Below are positions 25,027-34,963 of a stretch of DNA of 64,000 nt, one piece after another (positions within the stretch are counted from its first letter, which is position 1; every line of letters begins with the position of its first letter). This DNA is from Brevundimonas fluminis. GTDB lineage: Bacteria > Pseudomonadota > Alphaproteobacteria > Caulobacterales > Caulobacteraceae. The position numbers were made by a program, and so were the translations under genes. The DNA lies in assembly GCF_003934285.1 (NCBI RefSeq), contig NZ_RQWJ01000003.1, forward strand, positions 492,501 through 556,500, read 5' to 3'. The notes under the pieces were generated by a model that was not told where the DNA came from, did not search any database, and saw only the letters and a list, made by a program, of their open reading frames with translations.

Positions 25027-25302
25027 ATGCCCGACGACGCCGCCTTCGATTCCTCGCCCGACGTCCTGACCTCGACCGCCCAGGGCCGCCTGCGCACCAT
25101 CGTGGAGCGTCTGGAGCGCCTCGAAGAGGACAAGGCCGCCATCGCGGGCGACATGAAGGAGGTCTTCGCCGAGGCCAAGGGCGAGGGCTACGACGTCAAG
25201 ACCCTGCGCAAGGTTCTGCGCATCCGCAAGCAGGACAAGGCCAAGCGCCAGGAGGAGGAGGCCATCCTGGACCTCTATCTCTCGGCGCTGGGCGAGATCT
25301 GA
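25027..25302 (+). CDS. gapR: nucleoid-associated protein GapR (DUF2312)
   Basis: A 91-residue basic coiled-coil protein of the DUF2312 family. In Caulobacter crescentus GapR binds over-twisted, AT-rich DNA ahead of replication forks and transcription units and is needed for cell-cycle progression. The conserved helices are visible: RLRTIVERLERLEEDKAAI, DMKEVFAEAKGEGYDVKTLR and RIRKQDKAKRQEEEAILDLY. The synteny supports the call: a TacA-like regulator lies 0.5 kb away, as I recall for the C. crescentus locus. The next gene appears to overlap its stop codon. Confidence 0.93.
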   Translation: MPDDAAFDSSPDVLTSTAQGRLRTIVERLERLEEDKAAIAGDMKEVFAEAKGEGYDVKTLRKVLRIRKQDKAKRQEEEAILDLYLSALGEI

Positions 25303-25661
25303 CGCTGAAGCGGACGGGCGAGCTCAAACGCTCCGGCGGGCTGACTCGCAAGCCCCCGTCCGCGAAAACGCCTCGCGCGTCAAAGGCCCCGCCGTCGCCC
25401 TTCGAGGCCCAGCGCGAGGCGACGAAGCGCGCCGCCCTCAGCGCCCTGAAACGCGCGAAACGCGCAGCCGACAAGGCCGGCGTGACGCTCTCTGAATGGG
25501 AAGGCGAGTTCCTCCAATCGGTCGGCGAGCGCGTGAAGACCCACGGCCGCGCCTTCGCCGACCCTGAGAAGGGCGCGCCCGGTCAGGCGCTGTCGGCCAT
25601 GCAAGGGCGCAAGCTGAAGGAGATCGCGAAGAAGGCGAAGGGGGAGAAGAAGCGCGACTGA
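25299..25661 (+). CDS. Lys/Arg-rich hypothetical protein, apparent CTG start overlapping gapR
   Basis: About 120 residues, highly basic at both ends (LKRTGELKRSGGLTRK and KLKEIAKKAKGEKKRD) with a helical centre (EWEGEFLQSVGERVKTHGRAF). The frame has no ATG, GTG or TTG near its beginning: the first ATG comes about 20 codons before the end. The CTG at 25299 overlaps the gapR TGA as CTGA, mirroring the usual ATGA coupling. The protein-like composition starts right there, so I place the start at CTG. Family and function are unknown; nucleic-acid binding is plausible from charge only. Confidence 0.6.
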   Translation: MTLKRTGELKRSGGLTRKPPSAKTPRASKAPPSPFEAQREATKRAALSALKRAKRAADKAGVTLSEWEGEFLQSVGERVKTHGRAFADPEKGAPGQALSAMQGRKLKEIAKKAKGEKKRD

Positions 25662-25667
25662 CGTTTT

Positions 25668-25819
25668 CCCTCCCCCTTCAGGGGAGGGATGTCGGCGCGA
25701 AGCGACGACAGGGTGGGAGGGATGCGGCGCGACAGGCTGAGGCTTTGGAGGGCCGCTCACCCGGTCCCTCCCACCCGTCTGGCGCTCCGCGCCAGCCACC
25801 CTCCCCTTGAAGGGGAGGG
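25668..25819. repeat. nested intergenic inverted repeat (REP-like)
   Basis: Two 21-nt self-complementary blocks, CCCTCCCCCTTCAGGGGAGGG (25668-25688) cut here to its arms CCCTCCCC/GGGGAGGG, and its twin at 25799-25819, enclose a second inverted pair, GGTGGGAGGGA (25712-25722) and TCCCTCCCACC (25765-25775). The element fills the space between two convergent genes and could fold into one long cruciform. It is probably a copy of a dispersed family; I see no second copy in this window. It may also end transcription from both sides. Confidence 0.75.
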
Positions 25820-25834
25820 AGACGCCTCAGACCC

Positions 25835-27298
25835 TCACCCCGCCTCCTTGATCTGCTCCTCCAGCCCCTGCTCGCGGACCTTGCGGTACAGCGTCGACCG
25901 CCCGATCCCCAGGCGCCGCGCGATCTCCGACATGTGGCCGGCATAGACCTCGATGGCGTGCTGGATCAGATCCCGCTCGATCTCCTCGAGCGTCCGCAGA
26001 TGGCCGCGCTCGTCCAGGATGCGGATCGGCACCTCCGGCGCCGGCGGCATCTCGACGCCGACGTGATCCGCGGTGGGCAGAGGCCCGGCGGCCGGCCGGG
26101 GCGCGCTCTCCAGCACCGGCATGGCCACCCCGGAGATCGCCGGGAAGTCGTGCGGCTGGAGATACGGCGCGTCGGCCAGGATGATGGCGCGGTACACCGC
26201 GTTCTCCAGCTGGCGCACGTTGCCGGGCCAGTCGAAGGCGGTCAGCAGGGCCAGGGTCTCGGGCGCGCAGCCCATCACCCGCTTGCCCTCCTCAACGTTG
26301 AATCGACCCACGAAATGATCCACCAGCGCCGGAATGTCCTCGCGCCGTTCGCGCAGGGCCGGGGCCTCGATCGGGAAGACGTTCAGGCGATAGAACAGGT
26401 CCTCGCGGAACGCTCCGGCCTTCACCTGTTCGGCCAGATCGCGGTTGGTGGCCGAGACGATGCGCACGTCGATCTTCACAGGGCGCTTGGATCCCACCGG
26501 ATCGATCTCGCCCTCCTGCAGCGCGCGCAGCAGCTTCACCTGCATGTCCAGCGGCAGCTCGCCGATCTCGTCCAGGAACAGGGTGCCGCCGTCGGCCTCC
26601 TTGAACTTGCCAAGGTGCTTGTCGGTGGCGCCGGTGAAGCTGCCCTTCTCATGGCCGAACAGGATCGACTCCACCAGATTGGCGGGCAGGGCGCCGCAGT
26701 TCACCGCCACGAAGGGCTTGCCGCCGCGTTCGCTGGCGCCGTGCAGGGCGCGGGCGATGACCTCCTTGCCGACGCCGCTCTCTCCGGTGATCAGAACCGG
26801 GATGCCGGACTTCGCCGCGCGCGATCCCATGGCCTTCACCTGACGCATGGCCGGGCTCTGGCCGACCAGATCGTCGAAGGTCGTGCGGTTGGCCGCCTGC
26901 TTCTTCAGCCGCCCGACCTCGGCCGTCAGCTGGGTCAGCTGCAGGGCGTTGCGCACGCCGACCATGAGGCGCTCGGGGGACACCGGCTTGACGAAGAAAT
27001 CCTGGGCCCCGGCCTGCATGGCCTTGACCACGGTCTCGATGCCGCCGTTGGCCGTCAGCACGATGACCGGCGCCGACACGCCCGCCGCGCGCAACTCGGC
27101 CAGACATTCCAGCCCGGTCATGCCCGGCATCACCATGTCCAGCAGGATCAGGTCCGCGCCGCCGCCGGCGGTCATCCGGTCGATCGCCTGACCGCCCGTC
27201 TCGGCCTGGGCTGTGCCCAGCCCCTCGCGCTCCAGCACCGCCTGGATCAGGCGTCGCTGGGTGGGGTCGTCGTCCACCACCAGAACCGTCTTGGCCAT
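25835..27298 (-). CDS. tacA: sigma-54-dependent response regulator, TacA-like
   Basis: A 487-residue NtrC-family activator (ATG 27298). The receiver has DDDPTQRR and phospho-acceptor Asp54 in [11 protein letters not shown]. The AAA+ domain shows GESGVGKE (Walker A), GSFTGATD (sigma-54 contact loop), [17 protein letters not shown] (Walker B) and a second-region NRDLAEQV. The C-terminal Fis-type helix-turn-helix is [20 protein letters not shown]. In Caulobacter, TacA receives phosphate through ShkA-ShpA and activates stalk and swarmer-to-stalked genes. The orthology rests on length, layout and closeness to gapR; other NtrC-type paralogues remain possible. Confidence 0.78.
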   Translation of the reverse strand: MAKTVLVVDDDPTQRRLIQAVLEREGLGTAQAETGGQAIDRMTAGGGADLILLDMVMPGMTGLECLAELRAAGVSAPVIVLTANGGIETVVKAMQAGAQDFFVKPVSPERLMVGVRNALQLTQLTAEVGRLKKQAANRTTFDDLVGQSPAMRQVKAMGSRAAKSGIPVLITGESGVGKEVIARALHGASERGGKPFVAVNCGALPANLVESILFGHEKGSFTGATDKHLGKFKEADGGTLFLDEIGELPLDMQVKLLRALQEGEIDPVGSKRPVKIDVRIVSATNRDLAEQVKAGAFREDLFYRLNVFPIEAPALRERREDIPALVDHFVGRFNVEEGKRVMGCAPETLALLTAFDWPGNVRQLENAVYRAIILADAPYLQPHDFPAISGVAMPVLESAPRPAAGPLPTADHVGVEMPPAPEVPIRILDERGHLRTLEEIERDLIQHAIEVYAGHMSEIARRLGIGRSTLYRKVREQGLEEQIKEAG

Positions 27299-27398
27299 CG
27301 TCTTCAGCCCCGCATCGCCGCCCGAAAGCGACCCATTTCGGGACGGTTTTACGGGAGGGCCCGTGAAGATCGGGTTGGGCGGCGTGGTGAGCGGAGGG

Positions 27399-27866
27399 TT
27401 AATCCGGCCGGGCCTCTGCCAGAAAGCACCCGCGACGCGCGGTGTGAATCTGCACCCGCGACGCCGCTTCGTCGGCGAACGCGCGATCCAGCCAGTTCGC
27501 AAGATCGCGCCCGTCCAGAACCTCGGCGCCGATCATCAGAGCGTCGGCGTCGAAGGCGCGCACCGACAGCAGGCGTCGGGCCAGCATGTCGGGAACCTCT
27601 GCGGTCGGGGCCGCCTCCCGCGCCGCCTCGCGCACGAACACCGGTCCGCCCTGCCTGTACGGCGAGCCGGGAGCGTCGAGGTGCACGTGATTGACCAGGA
27701 TCAGCCGCTCGCCCGGAGTGGCGTCCTTCAGCGACACCCGGCACGGGGCGGCATGGGGCGCGTCGGCCGTCATGCGGCGTGCGCCGAGCGCGTCGAGCTC
27801 GACGTCCGTCAGGTCGAACATGGCCCGGAAAAGGGTCAGGGGCAGGGCGTGGATCGTCCAGGTCAT
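27399..27866 (-). CDS. DUF1203 family protein
   Basis: A 155-residue protein from the ATG at 27866, placed to match the usual family N-terminus (MTWTIHALPLTLF); the frame is open 14 codons further. Family phrases are visible: PCRVSLKDATPGERLILVNH, GSPYRQGGPVFVREAA and a C-terminal VQIHTARRGCFLAEA. DUF1203 proteins are cytosolic and of unknown function. No ribosome site is obvious, so a leaderless transcript is possible. It is divergent from pepF. Confidence 0.85.
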   Translation of the reverse strand: MTWTIHALPLTLFRAMFDLTDVELDALGARRMTADAPHAAPCRVSLKDATPGERLILVNHVHLDAPGSPYRQGGPVFVREAAREAAPTAEVPDMLARRLLSVRAFDADALMIGAEVLDGRDLANWLDRAFADEAASRVQIHTARRGCFLAEARPD

Positions 27867-27961
27867 GGGAGGAAGGTCGTGCGGGCGGCGCAACCTGTCT
27901 GGCGGCATTCGGACCCGGCGTCGCCTTGCTCCGGCGGGAGCGCCACCCCATACCTGACCCC

Positions 27962-29758
27962 ATGAACGCGCCCTTCAAGAGCCCCGACGCCGAAGCCCCC
28001 CTGTGGGACCTGTCCGACCTCTACGCCTCGCGCGACGACGCCCGGATCGCCGCCGACCTGGACGCCGCGCGCGCGGGCGTGGCCGAGCTGGGGGCGCTGG
28101 AGGGGCAACTGATCGCCGCCCGCGAGCATCCGGCCGAGCTGGGCGCCCGACTGGATCGCGCCGTGACCCTGTACGAGCAGGCCTCGGACGCGCTCGGCGG
28201 GGTCGCCGCTTACGCCTTCCTCGCCGCCTCCACCGCCCGCGACGACGCGGCGGCGCAGGGGTTCGAGGCCGACGTGCGGGAGAAGATCACCGCCGTCGCC
28301 ACGCCGACCGTCTGGCTCACGCTGGAGATCAACCGGCTCGAGGAGGCCGAGATCGAGGCGGCTCTGGCGGCGCATCCCGCCGCCGCGCGTTGGCGGCCCT
28401 GGCTGCGCCGGGTGCGGGCGCAGAAGCCGCACGAGCTGTCGCCCGAGCTCGAGACCTTCCTGGCCGAGCGCATGCCGATCTCGGCGCAGTGGCCCCGTCT
28501 GTTCGACGAGACCCTGGCGGCGCTGAAGGTGAGGGCCGGCAAGGACGGCCTGACCCTCGCCGAAACCCTGAACCGCCTTTCGGACCCCAAGCCCGCGCGC
28601 CGCAAGGCCGCGGCCGAAGGGCTGACCGAGGCCCTGCGCGGCGAGTCCCGCGTGCTGGCCATGGTGCTGAACACGGTCGCCGCCGAGCACGCGCTGGAAG
28701 CCCGCAAGCGCGGCTTCGCGCGGCCCGCCGACGGTCGGCACCTCGCCAATGAGGTCGACGGCGAGGCGGTGGACGCCATGGCGGACGCGGTGGCGCAGGC
28801 GTATCCGAGCCTGTCCCATCGCTATTACGCCCTGAAGGCGCGCGTTCTCGGCAAGCCGACGCTGGATCACTGGGACCGCAACGCGCCGCTGGACACGAAA
28901 GCGCCGCGCGCCTTCGACTGGGGGCGGGGACGCGAGGTGGTGCTGGACAGCTTCGCGGCGCTCGGACCCGAGTTCGCCGACCGGGCGCGAGGCTTCTTCG
29001 ACAGGCCCTGGATCGACGCGCGGGCGCGGCCGGGCAAGCAGTCGGGCGCCTATGCCCACCCGGTGACCGCCAATCGCCACCCCTACGTATTCCTGAACTG
29101 GATGGGGGAGCGTCGCGACGTGCTGACGCTGGCGCATGAGCTGGGGCACGGCGTGCACCAGACCCTGGCGGCCGATCAGGGGACGCTGCTGGCCGACACG
29201 CCGCTGACGCTGGCGGAGACGGCGTCCATCTTCGCCGAGGGGCTGACGTTCGACCGGCTGCTGGCCGAGGCCGCGCCGGCGGAGCGGCGCGGGCTGCTGG
29301 CCGGCAAGATCGAGGACGGGCTGAACACGGTGGTGCGTCAGATCGCCTTCCACCGGTTCGAGACGCGGTTCCACGAGGAGCGGGCGGGCGGCGAGCTGTC
29401 GGTCGAGCGGATCGGCCGGATCTGGCTGGAGGAGATGGGCGCCTCGCTGGGGCCGGCGGTGACGCTGAACGAGGGCTATGACGTCTGGTGGGCCTATGTG
29501 TCCCACTTCGTCCACTCGCCCTTCTACGTCTACGCCTACGCGTTCGGAGACCTGCTGACGGCGGCGCTGATGGAGACGCGCCGAACCGATCCTGAGGGGT
29601 TCACGCCGCTGTACCGCGACCTGCTGGCCGCCGGCGGGACGAAGACCTACGTCGAGGCGCTCAGGCCCTTCGGCCTCAATCCGCGCGACCCGGCCTTCTG
29701 GCTGATCGGCACGAAGCGGCTGGAACGGCTGATCGACGAGTTCGAAGCGCTGGTCTAG
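27962..29758 (+). CDS. pepF: M3-family oligoendopeptidase (PepF type)
   Basis: A 598-residue zinc metallopeptidase that degrades oligopeptides in the cytoplasm. The ATG at 27962 begins MNAPFKSPDAEAPLWDLSDL, the typical PepF opening. The zinc site is LAHELGHGVHQ (HExxH), with the third ligand Glu in LAETASIFAEGLTFD about 25 residues later, and the family's GYDVWWAYVSHFVHSPFYVY follows. Its stop interlocks with that of the deaminase gene in CTAG. The many in-frame codons upstream of 27962 carry no homologous sequence. Confidence 0.93.
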   Translation: MNAPFKSPDAEAPLWDLSDLYASRDDARIAADLDAARAGVAELGALEGQLIAAREHPAELGARLDRAVTLYEQASDALGGVAAYAFLAASTARDDAAAQGFEADVREKITAVATPTVWLTLEINRLEEAEIEAALAAHPAAARWRPWLRRVRAQKPHELSPELETFLAERMPISAQWPRLFDETLAALKVRAGKDGLTLAETLNRLSDPKPARRKAAAEGLTEALRGESRVLAMVLNTVAAEHALEARKRGFARPADGRHLANEVDGEAVDAMADAVAQAYPSLSHRYYALKARVLGKPTLDHWDRNAPLDTKAPRAFDWGRGREVVLDSFAALGPEFADRARGFFDRPWIDARARPGKQSGAYAHPVTANRHPYVFLNWMGERRDVLTLAHELGHGVHQTLAADQGTLLADTPLTLAETASIFAEGLTFDRLLAEAAPAERRGLLAGKIEDGLNTVVRQIAFHRFETRFHEERAGGELSVERIGRIWLEEMGASLGPAVTLNEGYDVWWAYVSHFVHSPFYVYAYAFGDLLTAALMETRRTDPEGFTPLYRDLLAAGGTKTYVEALRPFGLNPRDPAFWLIGTKRLERLIDEFEALV

Positions 29759-30765
29759 GTGCGGGCGTAGGCGTCGACCTCGGAGATCCGCGCAGCCTTC
29801 TCGCCGTCGCTCAGGAACGACCCCTCGAAGCTGTTGCGGGCCAGCTGGGTCAGCTGCTCACGCGTCAGCCCGACCGCCTCGGCCAGCCGCACGTAGTTGT
29901 CGTTCACATAGCCGCCGAAATAGGCCGGATCGTCCGAGTTCAGCGTGACGTGCAGCCCCCGCCGCAGCATCTCGGGCACGGGGTGGTACTTCAGGTCCTT
30001 CACCACGCACAGCTTCAGGTTCGACAGCGGGCAGACCGTCAGGGTCATTCGTTCGTCGGCGAGGCGTTCGATCAGGCGCTCGTCCTCCATCGACCGGTTG
30101 CCGTGGTCCATGCGGTCGATGTGCAGCAGGTCCAGCGCCTCCTGCACATATTCCGGCGGGCCTTCCTCGCCGGCGTGAGCCACGCGTTTCAGACCCATCT
30201 CTCCGGCCCGCTCGAACACGCGCCGGAACTTCGACGGCGGATGCCCGACTTCCGACGAGTCCAGGCCCACGCCGACGATGCGGTCAAGCCAGGGCTCGGC
30301 GGCGCGCAGGGTGTCGAACGCCGCGTCCTCATCCAGATGGCGCAGGAAGCAGAGGATCAGCCTGGACGTGACGCCGAGCTCGGCTTCCGCCGCCTTCATC
30401 CCCGACAGAAGGCCGTCCGCGGCGACGCCGAAGGGCAGGCCGCGGTCGGTATGCGTCTGGGGGTCGAAGAAGATCTCGGCGTGCCGGACGCCGTCCGCCG
30501 CCGCGCGCCGGAAATAGGCGACGGCCAGGTCGTGGAAGTCAGCCTCGGTCCTCAGAACGTCGGCCCCGGCGTAGTAGATGTCGAGGAAGTCCTGCAGGTT
30601 CGAGAAGTCGTAGGCCGCGCGCACCGCCTCGACGCTGTCGAACGGAATGGCCACGCGGTTGCGCCGCGCGAACTCGAACATCTGCTCCGGCTCCAGCGAG
30701 CCCTCTATGTGCAGGTGCAGCTCGGCCTTGGGCAGGCCCGCGACGTAGGCGGCGAGATCGGTCAT
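29755..30765 (-). CDS. add: adenosine/adenine deaminase
   Basis: A 336-residue zinc amidohydrolase that deaminates adenosine (or adenine) to inosine (or hypoxanthine) in purine salvage. Metal and catalytic sites are visible: KAELHLHIEGSLEP (HxH), HAEIFFDPQTH, AHAGEEGPPEYV (zinc His and catalytic Glu) and NSDDPAYFGG (zinc Asp). The opening and the NSDDPAYFGGY form are those of the subgroup that also contains type 2 adenine deaminases, so the true base-versus-nucleoside preference cannot be read from sequence. It lies 23 bp upstream of argS on the minus strand read from right to left, that is, it follows argS in the transcript. Confidence 0.88.
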   Translation of the reverse strand: MTDLAAYVAGLPKAELHLHIEGSLEPEQMFEFARRNRVAIPFDSVEAVRAAYDFSNLQDFLDIYYAGADVLRTEADFHDLAVAYFRRAAADGVRHAEIFFDPQTHTDRGLPFGVAADGLLSGMKAAEAELGVTSRLILCFLRHLDEDAAFDTLRAAEPWLDRIVGVGLDSSEVGHPPSKFRRVFERAGEMGLKRVAHAGEEGPPEYVQEALDLLHIDRMDHGNRSMEDERLIERLADERMTLTVCPLSNLKLCVVKDLKYHPVPEMLRRGLHVTLNSDDPAYFGGYVNDNYVRLAEAVGLTREQLTQLARNSFEGSFLSDGEKAARISEVDAYART

Positions 30766-30788
30766 GGCGTCCTCCGAAGCGGAGGAGA

Positions 30789-32549
30789 CTACATCCGCTC
30801 CGGCACGTCGATGCCCAGAAGGTCCAGCGCCGTCTCCAACTGCCTAAGCGCCGCAGCGGACAGGGCCAGGCGCGAACCGCGCGTGGCTTCGTGGCCCGGG
30901 GCCAGCACGGGGCAGGCGGCGTAGAATTTCGAGAAGCTCTGCGCCAAGCGATAGGCATGCTCCGCCACCACGTGCGGGGCGCGTTTGGCGTAGGCGTCGT
31001 CCACCGCCTGTTCGAAGGCGTCCAGCGTCAGGGCGAGGTCGCGCTCGGCCGGCTCGGCGACGGCGATGGGGCCCGGCGCCGCGCCCTGATCGGCGGCCTT
31101 GCGCAGCAGGGATTTGATGCGGACGGCCTGGTACAGAAGGTAGGGCCCGGTCTTGCCCTCGAAGCTGGTGAAGCGGTCCAGATCGAAGACGTAGCTGGTG
31201 GTGCGCGCGTTCGACAGGTCGGCGAACTTCAGGGCAGCGACCGCCACCTTGTGGGCGATGGCCTCGAACTCCTCGGCCGAGGCGTCCTCGCCGAGATGGG
31301 CTTCGCGCAGGCGCTCGCGCGCCTTGTCGGTCGCCATGGTGATCAGGTCGTGCAGCTTCAGCACCCCGCCCGCGCGGGTCTTGAAGGGCTTGCCGTCCGG
31401 GCCGTTCATCGTGCCGTTGGCGGCGTGTTCCAGCTGGCCGGGCACGGCGTAGCCCGCCTTGTAGGCGGCGCGGAACACCTGTTCGAAATGGTCGCCCTGA
31501 CGCGCGTCGACGCAGTACAGGACCAGGTCGAAGTCCTGCTCGCGGCGGCGTTGCAGGATGGTGGCCAGATCGGTGGTCCCGTACATGGCCGAGCCCTCGG
31601 ACGAGACCAGCAGCAGGGGCGCCAGCTCGCGCTTCTCGCCCTCTTCGGTCACGCGGATGATCCAGGCGCCCTGGTCGAACTCCGCCAGTCCGCGCGCCTT
31701 CAGGTCGGCGACCATGTCGGGGATCAGGGGGTCGGCGTCGCTCTCGCCGTTCCACAGGTCGAACGTCACGCCCAGGGCCGAGAACTCGCGTTCCAGCGCC
31801 GTCCGGCTGACGGCCACGAAGTGCGCCCATAGAGCGCGATAGCCAGTATGGCCGGCCTGCAAGGCGGCCGTCGCCTTGCGGGCGCGGTCGCGGAACTCCG
31901 GCTCTTCCTTCGCGCGGGCGGCGGCGGCGGGATACAGCCGTTCCAGATCCTCCAGCGTCACCGGGCTTTCGGAGGGATGGGGACCGGCCTCGGCCAGATA
32001 GGCGTCTGCGCGGCCCTCCTCGGTCAGGGCGGTGATCAGCAGCCCCATCTGGAAGCCCCAGTCGCCGAAGTGGGCGTCGCCCCAGACGGTGTCGCCCCGG
32101 AAGCGGAAAAGGCGCTTCAAGCTCTCGCCGATGATCGAGCTGCGCAGATGGCCGACGTGCATCGGCTTGGCGACGTTCGGCCCGGCGAAGTCGATGACCA
32201 CGCGACGCGGCCCGGCCACCGCTTCGGCGCCGGCGCGCTCGGCGTCGCCCGCCACCTCGGCGGCCCGCGCGGCCAAGGCGGCGTCGGCCACCTTCAGGTT
32301 GATGAATCCCGGCCCTGCGACCTCGACGGCCGCCAGCCGCGCGTCGCCCTCCAGCCGCGCGGCCACGCGGCCCGCCAGCTCGCGCGGATTGGCCTTGGTG
32401 ATCTTCGCCAGGGCCAGGGCGGCGTTGGACTGGAAGTCGGCCAGGTCGGGCCGGTCCGACGCGGTCACGCGCACGGTCGACGCGTCCACGCCTTCGGCGG
32501 CGAAGGCGGCCGCGACCGCTTCGCCCAGGTCGGTTCTCAGAGCGCTCAT
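30789..32549 (-). CDS. argS: arginyl-tRNA synthetase
   Basis: A 586-residue class I synthetase that charges tRNA-Arg. The N-terminal Add-1 domain is followed by the active site [20 protein letters not shown] (HIGH-class motif HVGH), [33 protein letters not shown] and [13 protein letters not shown] in the KMSKS region, which is naturally degenerate in ArgRS. It ends in the anticodon-binding helical domain with family terminus [10 protein letters not shown]. The start ATG (32549) overlaps the stop of the upstream gene by four bases, so the two are cotranscribed. Confidence 0.97.
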   Translation of the reverse strand: MSALRTDLGEAVAAAFAAEGVDASTVRVTASDRPDLADFQSNAALALAKITKANPRELAGRVAARLEGDARLAAVEVAGPGFINLKVADAALAARAAEVAGDAERAGAEAVAGPRRVVIDFAGPNVAKPMHVGHLRSSIIGESLKRLFRFRGDTVWGDAHFGDWGFQMGLLITALTEEGRADAYLAEAGPHPSESPVTLEDLERLYPAAAARAKEEPEFRDRARKATAALQAGHTGYRALWAHFVAVSRTALEREFSALGVTFDLWNGESDADPLIPDMVADLKARGLAEFDQGAWIIRVTEEGEKRELAPLLLVSSEGSAMYGTTDLATILQRRREQDFDLVLYCVDARQGDHFEQVFRAAYKAGYAVPGQLEHAANGTMNGPDGKPFKTRAGGVLKLHDLITMATDKARERLREAHLGEDASAEEFEAIAHKVAVAALKFADLSNARTTSYVFDLDRFTSFEGKTGPYLLYQAVRIKSLLRKAADQGAAPGPIAVAEPAERDLALTLDAFEQAVDDAYAKRAPHVVAEHAYRLAQSFSKFYAACPVLAPGHEATRGSRLALSAAALRQLETALDLLGIDVPERM

Positions 32550-33208
32550 CTGCGGACGCAGGTGCCCGGATCGGTCCCGACGGCGTCGACGCAGAAGCGG
32601 CTGCCGTTGCGGTTGAACTCGGCCTGCTCCGGCGTCACGTCGAAGCCGATCAGGACTTCGAAGTTCTCGCCCGACGTCGTCGCCTCCGCGCGAGGAATGA
32701 CGATCCGCTGCTGCTCGTGGGCGTCCATGCGGTCGGACCCCTGGGTGAAGGCGACCGGCAGGTCGAAGTATTCCTTGTGCAGGACGGCGCGGTCGCGGGC
32801 CGTCACGGCCACCCAGTAGCGGTAGGTCCGGCCCTCGCCCTGCGCCGCGGGCCCCTTGCCCAGCCGGAACAGCATGTCGATGTCGATCGTGATCGGGTCG
32901 TCGTTGCGATAGGTGCAATCCGAGTTCACGCCCTCGATCTCGCCCGTGTACCCGACGCTGGCCGCGCGGGCCTGGCCGTCGGTCAGCTCCACATAGCGGG
33001 CGGCGTCGTACAGGATCCGCACGGTGGGGCAGGGCCCGGCGTTGGCGCGGCGCGACAGGGGGGCGATGCGGGGTTGGCGCGCGCGCTGGTTGGCTTCCTG
33101 ACCGTCGGCGGTCTGACCCCGCCCGGGTTGGGACTGGGCCGAGGCGACGGTCGGCACGGCCGCGGCGGCCAGGCCGGCGACGAGAAGAAGCGGAAGGACG
33201 CGACGCAT
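32546..33208 (-). CDS. exported protein, hypothetical
   Basis: A 220-residue protein with a signal peptide ([21 protein letters not shown]) and a Gln/Arg-rich linker, then a beta-rich domain ([59 protein letters not shown]) ending in a Cys pair region ([14 protein letters not shown]). It resembles Tat/Sec-exported conserved proteins of Caulobacterales whose function I do not know. Its TGA overlaps the argS ATG as ATGA, so it heads the argS-add transcript. Confidence 0.8.
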   Translation of the reverse strand: MRRVLPLLLVAGLAAAAVPTVASAQSQPGRGQTADGQEANQRARQPRIAPLSRRANAGPCPTVRILYDAARYVELTDGQARAASVGYTGEIEGVNSDCTYRNDDPITIDIDMLFRLGKGPAAQGEGRTYRYWVAVTARDRAVLHKEYFDLPVAFTQGSDRMDAHEQQRIVIPRAEATTSGENFEVLIGFDVTPEQAEFNRNGSRFCVDAVGTDPGTCVRR

Positions 33209-33340
33209 GTTCAGATATCCGGCTGGGAGCGGGGCGCGGGCTTGCGGCCCCGCCCGGTAAGACGCTTACCGCTGATAGCGGCTAAACGGAGGCGCGGCAA
33301 ACCCGCCGGGGAGGTGGCGCGGGGGGGCTCGAACCTCTAG

Positions 33341-34321
33341 ATGTGCGCCATGCCCCCCACGCCCGCCGTCGTCGACGACACGCGCCGCCCGATGACCGTG
33401 CGGCTGGCCGCGCCGCGCGGTTTCTGTGCGGGCGTGGACCGGGCCATCCAGATCGTCGAGCGCGCGCTGGAGAAGTACGGGGCGCCGGTCTACGTCCGCC
33501 ACGAGATCGTGCACAACAAGCACGTCGTCGACCGGCTGAAGGCCATGGGCGCCGTCTTCGTCAAGGAACTGGACGACTGCCCCGACGACCGGCCGGTGGT
33601 CTTCTCGGCCCACGGGGTGCCCAAGTCCGTGCCGGCCACGGCCCGCTCGCGGGAGATGCTCTTCCTGGACGCCACCTGTCCGCTGGTGTCCAAGGTCCAC
33701 GTCGAGGCGGAGCGCCACCACGCGGCGGGGCGTCACATCCTTCTGATCGGACACGCCGGCCATCCGGAGGTCATCGGCACCATGGGGCAGCTGCCGCCCG
33801 GCGCCATCACCCTGATCGAAACCGTCGGGGATGCCGAGACCTTCGTACGACCCGTCCACGCGCCCCTGGCCTACGCCACCCAGACGACCCTGTCGGTCGA
33901 CGACACGGCGGAGATCCTCGCCGCGCTGAAGCGGCGCTTCCCGGAGCTGCCGGACCCGCACAAGGAAGACATCTGCTACGCCACGACGAACCGGCAGGAG
34001 GCGGTGAAGCGTCTCGGCGCGGTGAGCGATCTGGTGTTGGTGGTTGGCTCGAAGAACTCGTCCAACTCGGTCCGGCTGGTCGAGGTGGCGCAGCGGGCGG
34101 GGGCCGTGGCGGCGCATCTCGTGGACGACGCCGCGCAGATCGACTGGGCGTGGTTCGAGGGCGTCCGCTCGCTCGGCGTCACCGCGGGCGCCTCCGCCCC
34201 GGAAAGCCTGGTTCAGGGCGTGATCGACGCCGTCTGCGCGCGTTTCGACGCCGAGGTCAGCGAGGACGACGGCCTGCGCGAGACCGTCACCTTCAAGCTC
34301 CCCCGGGTTCTGACGGCCTGA
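33341..34321 (+). CDS. ispH: 4-hydroxy-3-methylbut-2-enyl diphosphate reductase
   Basis: The last enzyme of the MEP isoprenoid pathway, a [4Fe-4S] reductase that makes IPP and DMAPP. The three cluster cysteines are in [23 protein letters not shown] and [14 protein letters not shown]. The active-site Glu/His phrases [26 protein letters not shown] and [12 protein letters not shown] are also present. The start is ATG 33341, 13 nt after a G-run, or the ATG three codons on. It is a 326-residue protein, convergent with the DUF3035 lipoprotein gene. Confidence 0.96.
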   Translation: MCAMPPTPAVVDDTRRPMTVRLAAPRGFCAGVDRAIQIVERALEKYGAPVYVRHEIVHNKHVVDRLKAMGAVFVKELDDCPDDRPVVFSAHGVPKSVPATARSREMLFLDATCPLVSKVHVEAERHHAAGRHILLIGHAGHPEVIGTMGQLPPGAITLIETVGDAETFVRPVHAPLAYATQTTLSVDDTAEILAALKRRFPELPDPHKEDICYATTNRQEAVKRLGAVSDLVLVVGSKNSSNSVRLVEVAQRAGAVAAHLVDDAAQIDWAWFEGVRSLGVTAGASAPESLVQGVIDAVCARFDAEVSEDDGLRETVTFKLPRVLTA

Positions 34322-34324
34322 GCC

Positions 34325-34900
34325 TTACAGGCCCGGCAGCTTGAAACCGCCGCCGGCGCGGCGCGGCGTGATGACGATGGCGTTCTGGCCGCCCGTCAGC
34401 TGCTGCATCCGCTCGTACTCGGTGGTGGCGTCGATGGTGACGGCGCCCTGGCTGGTGGTGATCTGGGTGGCGCCCTGGGTGGCGGCGTCGTCACGGCGCC
34501 AGAACATGACGCGGTCGGCCCAGCTGGTCTCCTTGTGGGCCAGGTCGCCGAACTCGTCGTCGACCATGTAGCGGACGCGGCTGTCCACGGCCTCGGTGCC
34601 CGCCCCGACGCGAGCGGCGAGGGCCTGCTCACCCTCGGACCGGACCACGGCGCCGCGCTCGGTCGCCAGGATGCGGCGGGCCTCGACCTCGGGCGTCACG
34701 TCCTGCGGGCGCGGCTGGCCCGGCTGCGGCGGACGCAGACCGTATTCCGGCGGCAGGCTGAGCGGCGCCGTCGACACGGTCAGGAACTCGTCCGGCGTGA
34801 CCCGGGTCATGCCCAGCGACTGGCGAACGTTTCCGCAGGCGCCCAGCGAGAGGGCGGTGGCGGCGACGAGGCCGAAGGCGGCGTACTTGCGGATCGACAT
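34325..34900 (-). CDS. DUF3035 lipoprotein
   Basis: A 191-residue protein with a lipobox (SLGAC, Cys22) and the DUF3035 pattern: TPDEFLTVSTAPLSLPPEYG, RPPQPGQPRPQ and a C-terminal region rich in short polar repeats. It directly follows lspA (63 bp) in the same direction, an order often seen in alphaproteobacteria. The lipid-modifying LspA could therefore process this neighbour. Function unknown. Confidence 0.88.
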   Translation of the reverse strand: MSIRKYAAFGLVAATALSLGACGNVRQSLGMTRVTPDEFLTVSTAPLSLPPEYGLRPPQPGQPRPQDVTPEVEARRILATERGAVVRSEGEQALAARVGAGTEAVDSRVRYMVDDEFGDLAHKETSWADRVMFWRRDDAATQGATQITTSQGAVTIDATTEYERMQQLTGGQNAIVITPRRAGGGFKLPGL

Positions 34901-34963
34901 GGGTCTCAACTCACGACGGCGGGCCGGGCGCACGACTGCGCATCGGACTTCAAGAGCGGGTGA

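Noticed and set aside
24927..25298. Upstream part of the long plus-strand frame that contains the gapR-overlap gene
   Set aside because: Within gapR this frame is Arg/Gly-rich shadow sequence; only the part after the gapR stop looks like protein.
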